A stretch of 64,000 nt of DNA from Blautia sp. MSJ-9 (GTDB lineage Bacteria; Bacillota; Clostridia; Lachnospirales; Lachnospiraceae), in assembly GCF_018919065.1 (NCBI RefSeq), contig NZ_JAHLQG010000003.1, positions 62,001 to 126,000 of the forward strand, in the 5' to 3' direction. Under the pieces are notes generated by a model, which ran no database searches, was not told the DNA's origin, and saw only the letters and a program-made list of their open reading frames with translations. Position numbers and translations under genes: made by a program. Positions 9,348 through 19,565 of this stretch are shown in pieces. Each line of letters opens with the position of its first letter. The first letter of the stretch is position 1.

Positions 9348-9386
9348 CTGCTGACAAAAATTTTTTACTTTTGTCAGCAGGTTTTT
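9348..9386 (+). terminator. Strong terminator abutting CHASE remnant
   Basis: CCTGCTGACAAAA pairs perfectly with TTTTGTCAGCAGG (13 bp, 8-nt loop) and is followed by TTTTTATTATT on the plus strand. Confidence 0.85.
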
Positions 9387-9469
9387 ATTATTGTTCTTAC
9401 GGTAAAACGCCTCGTCGGAATACTATAGCAATTCCATATGAATTTTCCAATCTATTTTCAACAAGTGAT

Positions 9470-12295
9470 TCATCGTTCTATATATTTTGTGATGACGGAT
9501 ATTAAAATACTCATATCAACCGGCTTCGCCACATGATCATCCATCCCGGCATTCAAAGCAGCCTGTACATCCTCTGCAAATGCATTTGCTGTCATTGCAA
9601 TAATAGGTATTTTCTTTCCGTCCGGGCGGTCCGGCAGATTTCTTATAGCTTTTGCCGCTTCATACCCATTCATTTCCGGCATCATAATATCCATCAAAAT
9701 CAGGTCAAAAGTCCCAGGATCTGTATTGCAAAGCTGTGTCAGGGCAGATTTCCCATCAGCAGCCCTGGTTACGATCATTCCTTTTTCTTCCAATAATGCT
9801 ATTGCTATTTCTGCATTTAAATCATTGTCTTCTGCCAAAAGAATATGCAAGCCATGTAGATCAATATCTTTCCTTAAATTTTCTTTCTCCTCAGTCAGTA
9901 CATGTTCTGCTATAAGCAGAGGGATTTCTACAGTAAATGTTGAACCAATGCCCTGTCTGCTGCTGACTTCAATTTTTCCACCCATAAGATCTACATACTG
10001 TTTGGCAATTGCCATTCCCAGTCCGGTTCCCTTATAACTGGTTCTTGCTCCATCATTTTCCTGACTGAATTCATCAAATATTCTGGTCTGGAACTCTTCA
10101 CTCATACCAATTCCGGTATCCGATATACGATAGCGTACGATTATATGATGCTCATCATTGCCCGGAGCGTTTTCTGCAACAAATGAAATGGTACCTCCGT
10201 CTTTTGTAAATTTGACTGCATTGCTGATAATGTTGAGCAATACTTCCCTGATTCTGAGTTCATCTGCCATCACATAGGGATTTTCAAGTTCTTCTCTTGA
10301 AACATGAAAATTAAGGTCACGATTTTCCATATATCCTTTTGCAATCGACAAAACAGTATTTATTATATCCCTGAGATCTACCAGTACCGGTTTATATTCC
10401 AGTTTACCACTTTCAATACGACTGATATCCAGCACATCGTTAATCAGTGTCATCAGGTATTCTGAACTCTGCCTGATCTTTTTCAGACAATTCTCTACTT
10501 CTTTGTCCGGCTTCCTCTTCATGGCAATATCTGTAAATCCAACAATTGCATTCATTGGTGTCCTGATATCATGGGACATATGGTTCAGAAACGTTGTTTT
10601 CGCTATATTCGCCGCATTTGCATCCTGTGCTTCTTTCAATGCTGCCATCTGTTTTTTCCTGCTTACGGAAAGGGAATAAACCAGAAAAAGCAGTACAAAA
10701 ATAATCACAGATGAAACTCCGACCGCTAAACCTGCATACTCTGCAAGGACATCCTGCAAGGTCATTTTCTTTTCCGAAACGGAATTCTGTGCAAGGACAA
10801 CGCCATTTAAAATATTAGAGGACTGCTCGATTGCTTTATTGATAATGGTGGCTGCCCTTCTGTTTTCTCTCGTCGTAAACATCGCTAATTCCTGCCGTTT
10901 TGCCATTTCTGCAAATGACAGGCTTTTGGTCAGTGGACTTTCATTAAGAAGATTAATCTTTGAAGATGGAATAACAGTTGCCCCTGCTTTTCCATTTGCT
11001 ACTGCTTCCAGGCATTCTTCCTGTGTATCATATTGTTTGATTTCTGCATCCGGAAAAAGAAGAGACACCATCAATTCAGAATACAGTGAGGTCTCTGTCG
11101 CTGCGATTGTAGAGAGACTGCTGCTGTATTCTTTTCCTTTATAAATGATAACTGGCGTAATATCAAAGATTACATCCGTCAAAACCACCTGAAACTGTTC
11201 CTGTGTATATAGATCTTGAATGATAGGACCGGCAATATCGATTTCACCAGATTGCAATGCCTCATTCATCTGTTCTCCCGTGGAACAGGGAACCACCTTG
11301 ATCGTGATCTTATACTTTTCCTGAACAGTATCCAGAACAGTTCCTAAAATTCCTGTCAGTTTCCCATTTTCTTCACCACAAAACGGAAGATTATCCTTTA
11401 GATATCCCACACGGATCGTATTTTCATGTGCATCCAGCCATTGTTTTTCTTCCTTGTTGAGTGCATAATTTATGACCGCTTTTCCTTCATAACGGGCATA
11501 CAGCTTGCTGCTGTAGTCTGTTTCAGTATTGTTGATTTCTTCCAGGGCAGAATTTAATTCCTTTAACAGATCTGGTCTGGATTTTGATACACCAAAATAA
11601 CAGTCACTTACACCGATATTAGCAATTGCAATAAAATCGCTGTTGACAGACAGTGCCGGGACCACAAGTGCATCCAGTTCATCTGCATCCAGTTTTTCTA
11701 TCATTTCATCATAGCCTTTACAGATAACAACCTCTGCCTGGATCTGATTGCTGTCCAGCCATTTTTCCAGAAGTTCCTTCTGATAGCTTCCATCTGCAAC
11801 ACCGATACGACAGCCATTCATCTGCTTCAGATCACCATCCGCAAGATTCGCATGATTTTCTCTGGTATAGATCCAATATCTTTCTGTTCCCTCGGCATAG
11901 GTTGAAAAATCGATAGATTCTGTTCTTTCCGGTATATAACTGACACTTCCAAGCAGATCTATTTCTCCATCTTCCAGCATATTCAGGCACTCTTTAAATG
12001 GAGCATAGACATATTCATACTTCCAGCCGGTTATATAAGAAATCTTCTGAAGATACTCATATCCTGCTCCCTGCTTGTGTTCCCCATAACCGCCTTCCTG
12101 AAAATTGGCATATGGGAAATATCCAACTCTCACCGTTTTATTTTCTTCCTCCATTGCCTGAATTGTTTTCCCATCACTTTTTATTTCAGACGCATAAACA
12201 GAAGCTGATACAAAAAGCAGCATAATAATTGCAAAAATGCTCAAACATATTCTTTTGTTCTTATTTTTTCCTATCTTTTTATTTATTCTTTTCAT
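9470..12295 (-). CDS. Hybrid histidine kinase with two periplasmic binding-protein domains (EvgS-like)
   Basis: 941 residues. A signal/anchor helix (~16-36) is followed by two SBP_bac_3-type domains (~53-280, starting KTVRVGYFPYANF; ~292-505, starting NTIRVGYLKDNLPF). A membrane helix spans ~520-545. Then come HisKA (His575 in MSHDIRTP), HATPase (NIISNAVKF, DTGIGM, GTGLGMAI) and a receiver (LAEDN, LMDIMMP, AKP). The order matches EvgS-like kinases that bind a small molecule outside the membrane. The start ATG lies inside the last codons of the upstream paralogue (17-nt overlap), so the two are coupled. It is the last gene of the riboswitch-2 operon. Ligand and output are unknown; the phosphorelay partner could be the HD-GYP regulator. 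Confidence 0.92.
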   Translation of the reverse strand: MKRINKKIGKNKNKRICLSIFAIIMLLFVSASVYASEIKSDGKTIQAMEEENKTVRVGYFPYANFQEGGYGEHKQGAGYEYLQKISYITGWKYEYVYAPFKECLNMLEDGEIDLLGSVSYIPERTESIDFSTYAEGTERYWIYTRENHANLADGDLKQMNGCRIGVADGSYQKELLEKWLDSNQIQAEVVICKGYDEMIEKLDADELDALVVPALSVNSDFIAIANIGVSDCYFGVSKSRPDLLKELNSALEEINNTETDYSSKLYARYEGKAVINYALNKEEKQWLDAHENTIRVGYLKDNLPFCGEENGKLTGILGTVLDTVQEKYKITIKVVPCSTGEQMNEALQSGEIDIAGPIIQDLYTQEQFQVVLTDVIFDITPVIIYKGKEYSSSLSTIAATETSLYSELMVSLLFPDAEIKQYDTQEECLEAVANGKAGATVIPSSKINLLNESPLTKSLSFAEMAKRQELAMFTTRENRRAATIINKAIEQSSNILNGVVLAQNSVSEKKMTLQDVLAEYAGLAVGVSSVIIFVLLFLVYSLSVSRKKQMAALKEAQDANAANIAKTTFLNHMSHDIRTPMNAIVGFTDIAMKRKPDKEVENCLKKIRQSSEYLMTLINDVLDISRIESGKLEYKPVLVDLRDIINTVLSIAKGYMENRDLNFHVSREELENPYVMADELRIREVLLNIISNAVKFTKDGGTISFVAENAPGNDEHHIIVRYRISDTGIGMSEEFQTRIFDEFSQENDGARTSYKGTGLGMAIAKQYVDLMGGKIEVSSRQGIGSTFTVEIPLLIAEHVLTEEKENLRKDIDLHGLHILLAEDNDLNAEIAIALLEEKGMIVTRAADGKSALTQLCNTDPGTFDLILMDIMMPEMNGYEAAKAIRNLPDRPDGKKIPIIAMTANAFAEDVQAALNAGMDDHVAKPVDMSILISVITKYIER

Positions 12296-15155
12296 CTTTA
12301 TTATCCTGTTTATTCAATACAGAAAGAATGACCGCTCTCAATTTCTCAATATCAATAGGTTTCGCTATATGTCCATCCATACCTGCATCAAAAGCCTTTT
12401 TTCTGTCTTCCTCAAAAGCATTTGCTGTCATGGCAATAATCGGGATCTCTGCCTTTTTTATATCCTGTAAATATCTGATACATTTGGTCGCCTTATAGCC
12501 GTCCATATTCGGCATCTGGATATCCATCAAAATCATGTCATAAGTTCCGGCCGGCATCTGCTCTATCCTGTTTACACACTGTATGCCATCTTCCACCCGG
12601 TCAATGATAAGCCCTGTTTCTTCAAGTATTGCAATTGCAATTTCTGCATTCAGTTCATTATCCTCTGCCAGTAAAATATGTTTTCCGCGTAAACCGATTT
12701 TCATATCAGCGGCATCTGTTTTTTCTGATTTCTGCCTGTAATAGTTCTCATCCGCTTTTTTTTGTGTCAGGATAAGAGTAAACACAGTTCCTTTTCCCAG
12801 TTCGCTTTTCACGTCTATGCTGCCGCCCATCAGATCCACGTATTTTTTTACGATTGCCATCCCAAGCCCTGTACCTGCAACTTTACCAACGGTCGTATTC
12901 CGCTCCCTTGAGAAGGAATCAAACAGCGTTGGAAGGAATTCTTTGCTCATTCCGATTCCTGTATCACGAACCTCTATCTGAATCTTTACAGAATTTTCCT
13001 GTTCACATGGAAGCTCCTGTACAACGACTGTAACGGTTCCTCCTGCCGGTGTATATTTGACTGCATTACTGATCAGGTTCACCAGAATCTGTTTTGTTTT
13101 TGTAATATCACACAGGACATGCTGATGCTCCGCCTGTATTTTAAATATAAGGTTCAGTCCTTTTTTGTCAGCCTGCGGTCCAAATACACTTTTTATCTCA
13201 TCCATTGCCTGATCAATCCGGGCATAGCTTTCATCCAGTTCCACTCTGCCACTTTCAATACGGGCCATATCAAGTACGTTATTGATAATTGCCAGCAAAA
13301 GATTTCCAGAGTTTTCGATTGCCCTCTGATAATGAAGCAGTTTCGGATCTGTCAGTTCTTTTTTCATCAGCTGGTTATACCCAAGTAAGGCATTCATCGG
13401 TGTACGGATATCGTGGGACATATTAAAAAGGAACGCAGACTTCGCAGCATTTGCTTTTTCTGCCTGTATCTGGGATTCTCTTGCTTTCATCTCAGCAGCT
13501 TTTGCCTTTTTCAGCAAATGAATGAACATTCCCAGTATCAGTATAAATACCAGAAAAGACATAATGATAACCATCAGGAAATTATCCTTCAAAAAATCAC
13601 TAAACGTAACTTTTTTTAAAGAATCTTCATACATGGATACTGCTCCTGTCAGCTTTGAAGTCTGGATGGATTTCAAAGTCTTATTCAGGATCGACATAAG
13701 GATTGTATTTCCCTTTTCTACTGCAAATGATGTATTTGCCGTTTTTGTCAGAAACACGCTGTGCATTTTTTTGTCATTGACATAATCCATTGCCTGTCCG
13801 GACCTGGCGATAAAACAGTCTGCCTTCCCATTACGGACTGCCTGCTCTGCATCTTTTATCGAATTACATTCTTTAATATTCCAGTTTGGATAATTATAAG
13901 TAACATACCATTTATATTTGGAATTTTCTTTTGCGATAGCAACCGTATTTTCTGCACTTTCGTCAAAAGCCTTCTGTGCAGTCACAGCTGCGAAGGGAAC
14001 TGATAAAACAGTATTGGATAATGCTAAGCCATTCTTTTCGGCATAATAGGGATTCTGATTGACATGAAAAATCATATCAATTTTATTGTCCCTCACTGCC
14101 TGTATCAACGCTTCCTGAGAATCCATTCCAACCAGCTTAAATTCCAGCGGCTGCTCAAAACATTTCGAAGCGTATTCAATATAATCATTAACCACACCCA
14201 TCAATTTACCACTTTTGGGATCAACTGCACTGAAACCCGGATCATTTTTCAGATATCCTACCTGAATTGCTCCATGTTGTTTCAACCACTCCTGCTCATC
14301 ACTGGAAAGGGCCGCAACAGACTGGGTTGCAATATACTGTTTATAAAGATCATCGGAATAAAAAGGGTTATCATTTTCCATAGCACGCATGGCACTGTCA
14401 AGTTTTTCTTTCAGATCAGGACGATTTTTATTGATTCCATAGTAAATCTCAGATCCGCCTGTTGTAAATACAGCAGACAGACCTGTATTTACCCAGATAG
14501 ACGTCTCTGTAGAAATTACTCCCTGGATTTCATGTTTTGCAAACATTTCCATCGCGCTGTCCATACTGTTTACAAATACATGCTTTGTTTTTACATTATA
14601 TTTTTTCTCCCAGTCGTAAAACTGCGTCGTCTGCACACTGTTCTCCATCATGGCAATAGACTGGCCATTTAAGCTTGAAATATCTGATGCTGAAATATCT
14701 GAATTTGCCAGATCTGCATACAGATAATATTTCTCTTCTCCCATAGGCAAATCGGAAAAGAGCATTGTTTTTGCACGTTCATCCGTATAAGACAGAGAAC
14801 TCATCAGGTCAATCTCGCCATTTTGCAGCTTTTTCAACAGTTCTTCCCAGTTGCCGGTGACATAGTCATAATCCCATCCGGTATAGGCAGAAACCGCCTG
14901 CTCATACTCATAGCCATAGCCACTCCGGTTTCCATTTTTGTCTGTGATATGATAAGAATCTTCATACCATGCCGCTTTAACCACCTCTGATTGTGGTTTC
15001 GCTGTTACATTTGTCTTAGTTGTCTCTGCCGCATCAATATCTTCATATAAATCTGCTGCCCTGACCGGGGCTGCCATAAATACAACACAAAGAATACTGC
15101 ACAGCAAAAGGCTTCCATATAACCGTATTCTGCTCTTATTTTTGTTACTCATCAT
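12279..15155 (-). CDS. Hybrid histidine kinase with two periplasmic binding-protein domains (EvgS-like)
   Basis: 958 residues, paralogous to its two neighbours. A signal/anchor helix (~13-33) precedes binding-protein domain 1 (~58-280, SEVVKAAWYEDSYHI then SGYGYEYEQAVSAYTGW) and domain 2 (~290-515, AIQVGYLKNDPGFSAV). A membrane helix lies at ~535-560 (FLMVIIMSFLVFILILGMFI). The cytoplasmic part has HisKA with MSHDIRTP, HATPase (NLISNAVKY, DTGIGM, GTGLGMAI) and a receiver (LAEDN, LMDIQMP, AKP). It lies 25 bp after the 930-residue paralogue and overlaps the next one by 17 nt. Inference: the three arose by tandem duplication and sense related ligands. Confidence 0.92.
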   Translation of the reverse strand: MMSNKNKSRIRLYGSLLLCSILCVVFMAAPVRAADLYEDIDAAETTKTNVTAKPQSEVVKAAWYEDSYHITDKNGNRSGYGYEYEQAVSAYTGWDYDYVTGNWEELLKKLQNGEIDLMSSLSYTDERAKTMLFSDLPMGEEKYYLYADLANSDISASDISSLNGQSIAMMENSVQTTQFYDWEKKYNVKTKHVFVNSMDSAMEMFAKHEIQGVISTETSIWVNTGLSAVFTTGGSEIYYGINKNRPDLKEKLDSAMRAMENDNPFYSDDLYKQYIATQSVAALSSDEQEWLKQHGAIQVGYLKNDPGFSAVDPKSGKLMGVVNDYIEYASKCFEQPLEFKLVGMDSQEALIQAVRDNKIDMIFHVNQNPYYAEKNGLALSNTVLSVPFAAVTAQKAFDESAENTVAIAKENSKYKWYVTYNYPNWNIKECNSIKDAEQAVRNGKADCFIARSGQAMDYVNDKKMHSVFLTKTANTSFAVEKGNTILMSILNKTLKSIQTSKLTGAVSMYEDSLKKVTFSDFLKDNFLMVIIMSFLVFILILGMFIHLLKKAKAAEMKARESQIQAEKANAAKSAFLFNMSHDIRTPMNALLGYNQLMKKELTDPKLLHYQRAIENSGNLLLAIINNVLDMARIESGRVELDESYARIDQAMDEIKSVFGPQADKKGLNLIFKIQAEHQHVLCDITKTKQILVNLISNAVKYTPAGGTVTVVVQELPCEQENSVKIQIEVRDTGIGMSKEFLPTLFDSFSRERNTTVGKVAGTGLGMAIVKKYVDLMGGSIDVKSELGKGTVFTLILTQKKADENYYRQKSEKTDAADMKIGLRGKHILLAEDNELNAEIAIAILEETGLIIDRVEDGIQCVNRIEQMPAGTYDMILMDIQMPNMDGYKATKCIRYLQDIKKAEIPIIAMTANAFEEDRKKAFDAGMDGHIAKPIDIEKLRAVILSVLNKQDNKDEKNK

Positions 15156-15180
15156 TTTTCTTCCTTTTCTGGAAATTGTC

Positions 15181-17973
15181 TTACTGCATTTTCTGTTTTA
15201 AAACCAATTGCAAAGTATCCTCTATTTTTTTACTGTCAATGGGTTTTGCAATATGTGCATTCATTCCGGCATCTATGCAGTCCCTGACATCATCCTGAAA
15301 TGCATTAGCTGTCATGGCAATGATTGGTATCTCTTTTGTATCTTTACGGTTCAATGTCCTTATCTGTCTGGTTGCTTCTAATCCATCCATTACCGGCATC
15401 ATGATGTCCATAAAAATAAAATCAAATCTGCCTGGAACTGATTGGGAAACCATATCCACAGCCTCCTTGCCATTTTCTGCCGTAGTCACAACCATCTTTT
15501 CATCTTCCAACAGCATTTTTGCAATTTCCAGATTAAGCTCATTATCCTCAACTAATAATACACTCTTACCCGACAGATCAGGCTTTTCCTCTTTTTTCTG
15601 CTGTTCCTTCTGAGCATTATGATCAATCTCAAGCGGTATCGTGACAGTAAACGTTGTACCTACATTTTCTTTACTTTCCAGTTTGATTGTTCCGTTCATC
15701 CTGTCCACAATATCTTTTACAATAGAAAGTCCAAGTCCGGCACCACTATATCCATTCGTTGTTTCTTTTCCTTCCCTGGCATAGGATTCAAATGCATGTT
15801 TCTGAAATTCTTCGCTCATACCAAGTCCCGTATCGGAACATACAAATTCAAAAACCGCTGTCTTGTCATCACATGAAATCTCATCGCAATACAGGATTAC
15901 TTTACCACCTCTTCGGTTATATTTAACTGCATTTCCGGCAAGATTCATAAGAAGGCGGTTTAGATATTCCTCGCTTCCAATAAAATATCTGTGACGAAAA
16001 GTACTCATGGAAGCTCCGCCTTCAAAGCTGATACCATACTCCTTTGCATTTGTCTCAACAATCGAAATCTGTTTTTCGAGCATTGCAATCAGATCAAATG
16101 GCTTGTGTTCCAGCTGCAATGTTCCAGATTCTACTTTTCCGATGTCCAGAACATTATTCAGAAGGGACTGCAGATAGTCCATGGATTCCATTACCTTTTC
16201 TTTACATTTATACAATTTTTCTTTATTGCCATAATAACGCTGTGATATATTGATCATCCCAATAATTCCATTTAAAGGTGTCCGAATATCGTGGCTCATA
16301 TGTCTCAAAAAATCTGTCTTTGCACGGTTCGCCTTTTCTGCCTGCTGCTGTGCTTCTTTTGCTTTTTTCTCTGCAATTCTGGCTTTTTGGAGGAGTCCAA
16401 GTATCAGTATCAGCACGATCAGAAAAACAGATACAACAAGCACCGTAAAACTCCAGAAATTATCCCTTATAAACTCCTTTACCGTAACTTTCTTCAGATT
16501 ACTGTCATACATATACACAGCATTGGAGAATTGTGAAACAGACATTGTTTTTATAGTCTTATTCAGTACAGACAGCAGAATGCTGTTTCCACGTCTGACT
16601 GCAAAAGACACCATGCCGTACTTTTCCAGAAAAACACTATGTAGTTTATTATCATCGGAATATTGTTCCAACTTGCCTGATTCCATAATCATGCAGTCTG
16701 CTTTTCCATTACAAACAGCCTTTTTTGCGTCCTTCCAGGCAGCATATTCCTTCACATGCCACTGTGGATAATTGTAGGAAACATAAGACTTCAAATCACT
16801 GTTTTCTCTTGGTATCGCAACCGTATTTTCAGCATTTTCATCAAAACTTTTTTTAACCGTTACAGCCGCCATATTATACTTCCAGACAGTATCTGTTAAA
16901 TCATACCCCAGGTCTTCGGCAGCATTCGTATTTTGCATCACATGAAAAATCATATCAATTTCTCCATCATGCAACGCTTTTTGCATACTCTCTTGTGAAT
17001 CATACCCCTTCAGATCAAATTGCAAAGTCTGTCCTTCCAGACAGTTTTGTGCAAGTTGGACGTAGTCCATGATCAGGCCGCTCACTTCTCCAGTTTCTAT
17101 ATCAAGAGTACTGACACCACCATCGTTTATCAAATAACCGATTTTGATTGCTCCATGCTCTGACAGCCATTTCTGTTCTTCTCCCGTCAGAAAATAAACA
17201 CTGTCCACTGACAGAAACTGCTTATGCAGTTCATCTGCATAATAAGGATCATCATCCGTGATCCTTCGCATAGCATTATCCAGTTCTGCCTTTAAATCAG
17301 AATGGCTCTGGCCAATCGCAAAATATATTTTTGAACTTCCGATATTCGTTAAGGCCGCCATTCCGTACCCACCCAGACGGGAATCCTCTAACGATACAAA
17401 ACCGTCAATTTCTCCGTCTGCAATTTTCTTCAAAGCATCTTCATTATTTGAAACATTGACATGCTGTGTATGCAGATCATATTTCTTTTCCCACTCGTTC
17501 AATACCATTTCCGGCAGGTAATCCATAAGCACCCCAATCTTTTTTCCATTGAAAGATGCAGTGTCAGAGGATAAGATGTCTGTATGATCGGGTTTTGCGT
17601 AGACACAATATCTTTCGTCTCCCATTGGAATACCGGAAAAAAGCATATTTTCTGCCCGTTCCTCCGTATAAGAAATTCCTTCTATAATATCCAGCTCATC
17701 ATTTTTTAATTTGTCAAAACAATTTTCCCATGTACAATCTACATATTCATATTTCCACCCGGTATAACCTGCGATTTTCTGCAGATATTCATAGCCGTAT
17801 CCGCTTCTTTTTCCATTTCCATTTATCTTATCATATGTATCATCCGGTACACCAATCCTGACAACTTTCTCTTCCTGATTTTCTGCTGCAAAAGCATAAA
17901 CCGGACAGATTGAAAAAAGGATGCAGCTGCACAATATAAAAATGATACCCCTTTGCAATACTGATTTATTCAT
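15181..17973 (-). CDS. Hybrid histidine kinase with two periplasmic binding-protein domains (EvgS-like)
   Basis: 930 residues. A signal/anchor helix (~9-29) is followed by binding-protein domain 1 (~33-255, KVVRIGVPDDTYDK, SGYGYEYLQKIAGYTGW) and domain 2 (~270-490, AIKIGYLINDGGVSTL), then a membrane helix ~508-530. HisKA carries RHMSHDIRTPLNG. HATPase has NLAGNAVKY, DTGLGM and GAGLGLSI, with a Ser/Ala variation from the two downstream paralogues. The receiver has VEDN and FMDIMMP. The closest relative in the window is the decayed kinase at 19.6-21.2 kb, which shares the RTPLN box and the FVCSDTGLGM segment. It begins 48 bp after the HD-GYP gene and runs 25 bp into the next kinase, consistent with one operon. 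Confidence 0.92.
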   Translation of the reverse strand: MNKSVLQRGIIFILCSCILFSICPVYAFAAENQEEKVVRIGVPDDTYDKINGNGKRSGYGYEYLQKIAGYTGWKYEYVDCTWENCFDKLKNDELDIIEGISYTEERAENMLFSGIPMGDERYCVYAKPDHTDILSSDTASFNGKKIGVLMDYLPEMVLNEWEKKYDLHTQHVNVSNNEDALKKIADGEIDGFVSLEDSRLGGYGMAALTNIGSSKIYFAIGQSHSDLKAELDNAMRRITDDDPYYADELHKQFLSVDSVYFLTGEEQKWLSEHGAIKIGYLINDGGVSTLDIETGEVSGLIMDYVQLAQNCLEGQTLQFDLKGYDSQESMQKALHDGEIDMIFHVMQNTNAAEDLGYDLTDTVWKYNMAAVTVKKSFDENAENTVAIPRENSDLKSYVSYNYPQWHVKEYAAWKDAKKAVCNGKADCMIMESGKLEQYSDDNKLHSVFLEKYGMVSFAVRRGNSILLSVLNKTIKTMSVSQFSNAVYMYDSNLKKVTVKEFIRDNFWSFTVLVVSVFLIVLILILGLLQKARIAEKKAKEAQQQAEKANRAKTDFLRHMSHDIRTPLNGIIGMINISQRYYGNKEKLYKCKEKVMESMDYLQSLLNNVLDIGKVESGTLQLEHKPFDLIAMLEKQISIVETNAKEYGISFEGGASMSTFRHRYFIGSEEYLNRLLMNLAGNAVKYNRRGGKVILYCDEISCDDKTAVFEFVCSDTGLGMSEEFQKHAFESYAREGKETTNGYSGAGLGLSIVKDIVDRMNGTIKLESKENVGTTFTVTIPLEIDHNAQKEQQKKEEKPDLSGKSVLLVEDNELNLEIAKMLLEDEKMVVTTAENGKEAVDMVSQSVPGRFDFIFMDIMMPVMDGLEATRQIRTLNRKDTKEIPIIAMTANAFQDDVRDCIDAGMNAHIAKPIDSKKIEDTLQLVLKQKMQ

Positions 17974-18020
17974 TTTTATCCCTTTACGTGGTATTGTAAT
18001 TACACTAAATTTGCATTTTT

Positions 18021-19520
18021 CTATTTTACAATATCAAAATATCCAATAATTCCAATATAGCCATCTTTCTTCAATGGAGTCCACAATGTATGCAGTTTCA
18101 GTTTATACATCTGGCTGTCATTTCCCACCGTCGCTTTTATCTGCACAGAGATTTCTTTATTTTGCATAGATGTCTGATGCAACAAAACCCGAATACATTG
18201 AACATCTTCTTCATTTACTCCAAATTTTTTGCACAAATTGAAATTTGGATTATCTCTATGACATAATATCTGCTGTTTTCCATTTAATATAGTCAATTGA
18301 CCTGAAACCACATTGTAATCAATCGAATTCATGCCACTGTTCGATTTGAAGAAATCGATTTTTTCCTGCATGACCTTGATAAGACTCTGTGAGTAAATCT
18401 GGTTCGGTAAGGATTTGTCACTAAGTATTTCATTCAAAAGTCTCTGTGCTTCATGATAATATTTATTGTCATCCATCTCTTTACCAGACATTTTTGAAAG
18501 CTGAATACTTAGTTCTTTCAGACACTTAAGAAGGATGGGATTAAATTGTCCACATTGTCCGCCCAGGATCATTTGAATCGCTGTATCATGATCAAAAGCT
18601 TTCTTATAGCATCTTTCACTTGTAAGTGCATCATAAACATCAACAATCGATACCACCTGTGCTGAGATTGGTATTTCTTCACCTTTCAATCCATCTGGAT
18701 AGCCCTTTCCATCCCATCTTTCATGGTGCCACCTGCAGATTTCCCATGCGGTATGTACCAGTGGATGATCTTGTGGAAAGTCCATATCCTTAATTATAGC
18801 TGCGCCAAGCTCACTATGGGTTTTCATAATCTTAAATTCTTCATCGGTAAGTCTGCCCGGTTTGTTCAATATTTTTTCCGGAATACGAATCTTACCAATA
18901 TCATGAAGGGAAGAAGCAGTTGTAATCAAAGCAATATCTGCCTCTGTCAAAGGATAAGCATCTGTTACTTTTACCAGTTGTCTCAGCATCATCTCCGTTG
19001 CTGTTTTAATATGCAGGATGTGTTCTCTGCTCTCGCTGTTACGGGATCCCAATATATTACTCATAATCCGGATCATGATATTATTATTTTCTTCTTTTTC
19101 ATAAACCTGATCATAAACCACATTTATCAGATGCTTTTGGTTCATATAGAGACCCAAGGTATTCTGAACTCTTTTCTTTACAATCACAGAATCAAACGGT
19201 CGTGTGATATAATCTGTGATTCCCAGCTCATATGCCTTACGCATAGTATCAACAGCATCTTCAGAAGATATCATGATTACAGGAGTTTCAGCAATACACT
19301 GGCTTCTTTTCATTATCTCCAAGACTTCAAAACCATTCATCTGTGGCATATTGATATCTAAAAGCATCAGATCAATTCCAATATTTTCTCCTATCATCTG
19401 GATTGCCTGATTACCATTTTCAGCTTCCAGATAATTATAAGTATCTCCAAGAATCTCCTTCAATATGTCCCTGTTGAATTTCGCATCATCTACAATCAGT
19501 ATTTTTTGTTTTTTATCCAT
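18021..19520 (-). CDS. Response regulator with HD-GYP c-di-GMP phosphodiesterase domain
   Basis: 499 residues. Receiver (1-~120): acidic VDD at 10-12, phospho-acceptor Asp55 in LLDINMP, conserved RPF. An HD-GYP domain follows (~155-345) with HDIGK, then HHERWDGKGYPDGLKG and VVSIVDVYDALTSERCYK, so the metal-binding HD and the extended GYP motif are intact. Family knowledge: HD-GYP proteins hydrolyse c-di-GMP to pGpG/GMP. The last ~140 residues form a PAS-like or ligand-binding module I do not recognise. It sits directly upstream of three hybrid kinases and downstream of a decayed one, all behind a c-di-GMP riboswitch. Inference: the kinases control its receiver, and its activity feeds back on the riboswitch. 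Confidence 0.93.
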   Translation of the reverse strand: MDKKQKILIVDDAKFNRDILKEILGDTYNYLEAENGNQAIQMIGENIGIDLMLLDINMPQMNGFEVLEIMKRSQCIAETPVIMISSEDAVDTMRKAYELGITDYITRPFDSVIVKKRVQNTLGLYMNQKHLINVVYDQVYEKEENNNIMIRIMSNILGSRNSESREHILHIKTATEMMLRQLVKVTDAYPLTEADIALITTASSLHDIGKIRIPEKILNKPGRLTDEEFKIMKTHSELGAAIIKDMDFPQDHPLVHTAWEICRWHHERWDGKGYPDGLKGEEIPISAQVVSIVDVYDALTSERCYKKAFDHDTAIQMILGGQCGQFNPILLKCLKELSIQLSKMSGKEMDDNKYYHEAQRLLNEILSDKSLPNQIYSQSLIKVMQEKIDFFKSNSGMNSIDYNVVSGQLTILNGKQQILCHRDNPNFNLCKKFGVNEEDVQCIRVLLHQTSMQNKEISVQIKATVGNDSQMYKLKLHTLWTPLKKDGYIGIIGYFDIVK

Positions 19521-19565
19521 ATTTTTTCATCATCCCACTAGTTTATGAATTACCTTTACCAATAA

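Noticed and set aside
9348-9386. Terminator for the kinase ending at 9470
   Set aside because: On the minus strand the hairpin is followed by ATAAATATC, not a T-run; it fits the plus-strand relic.
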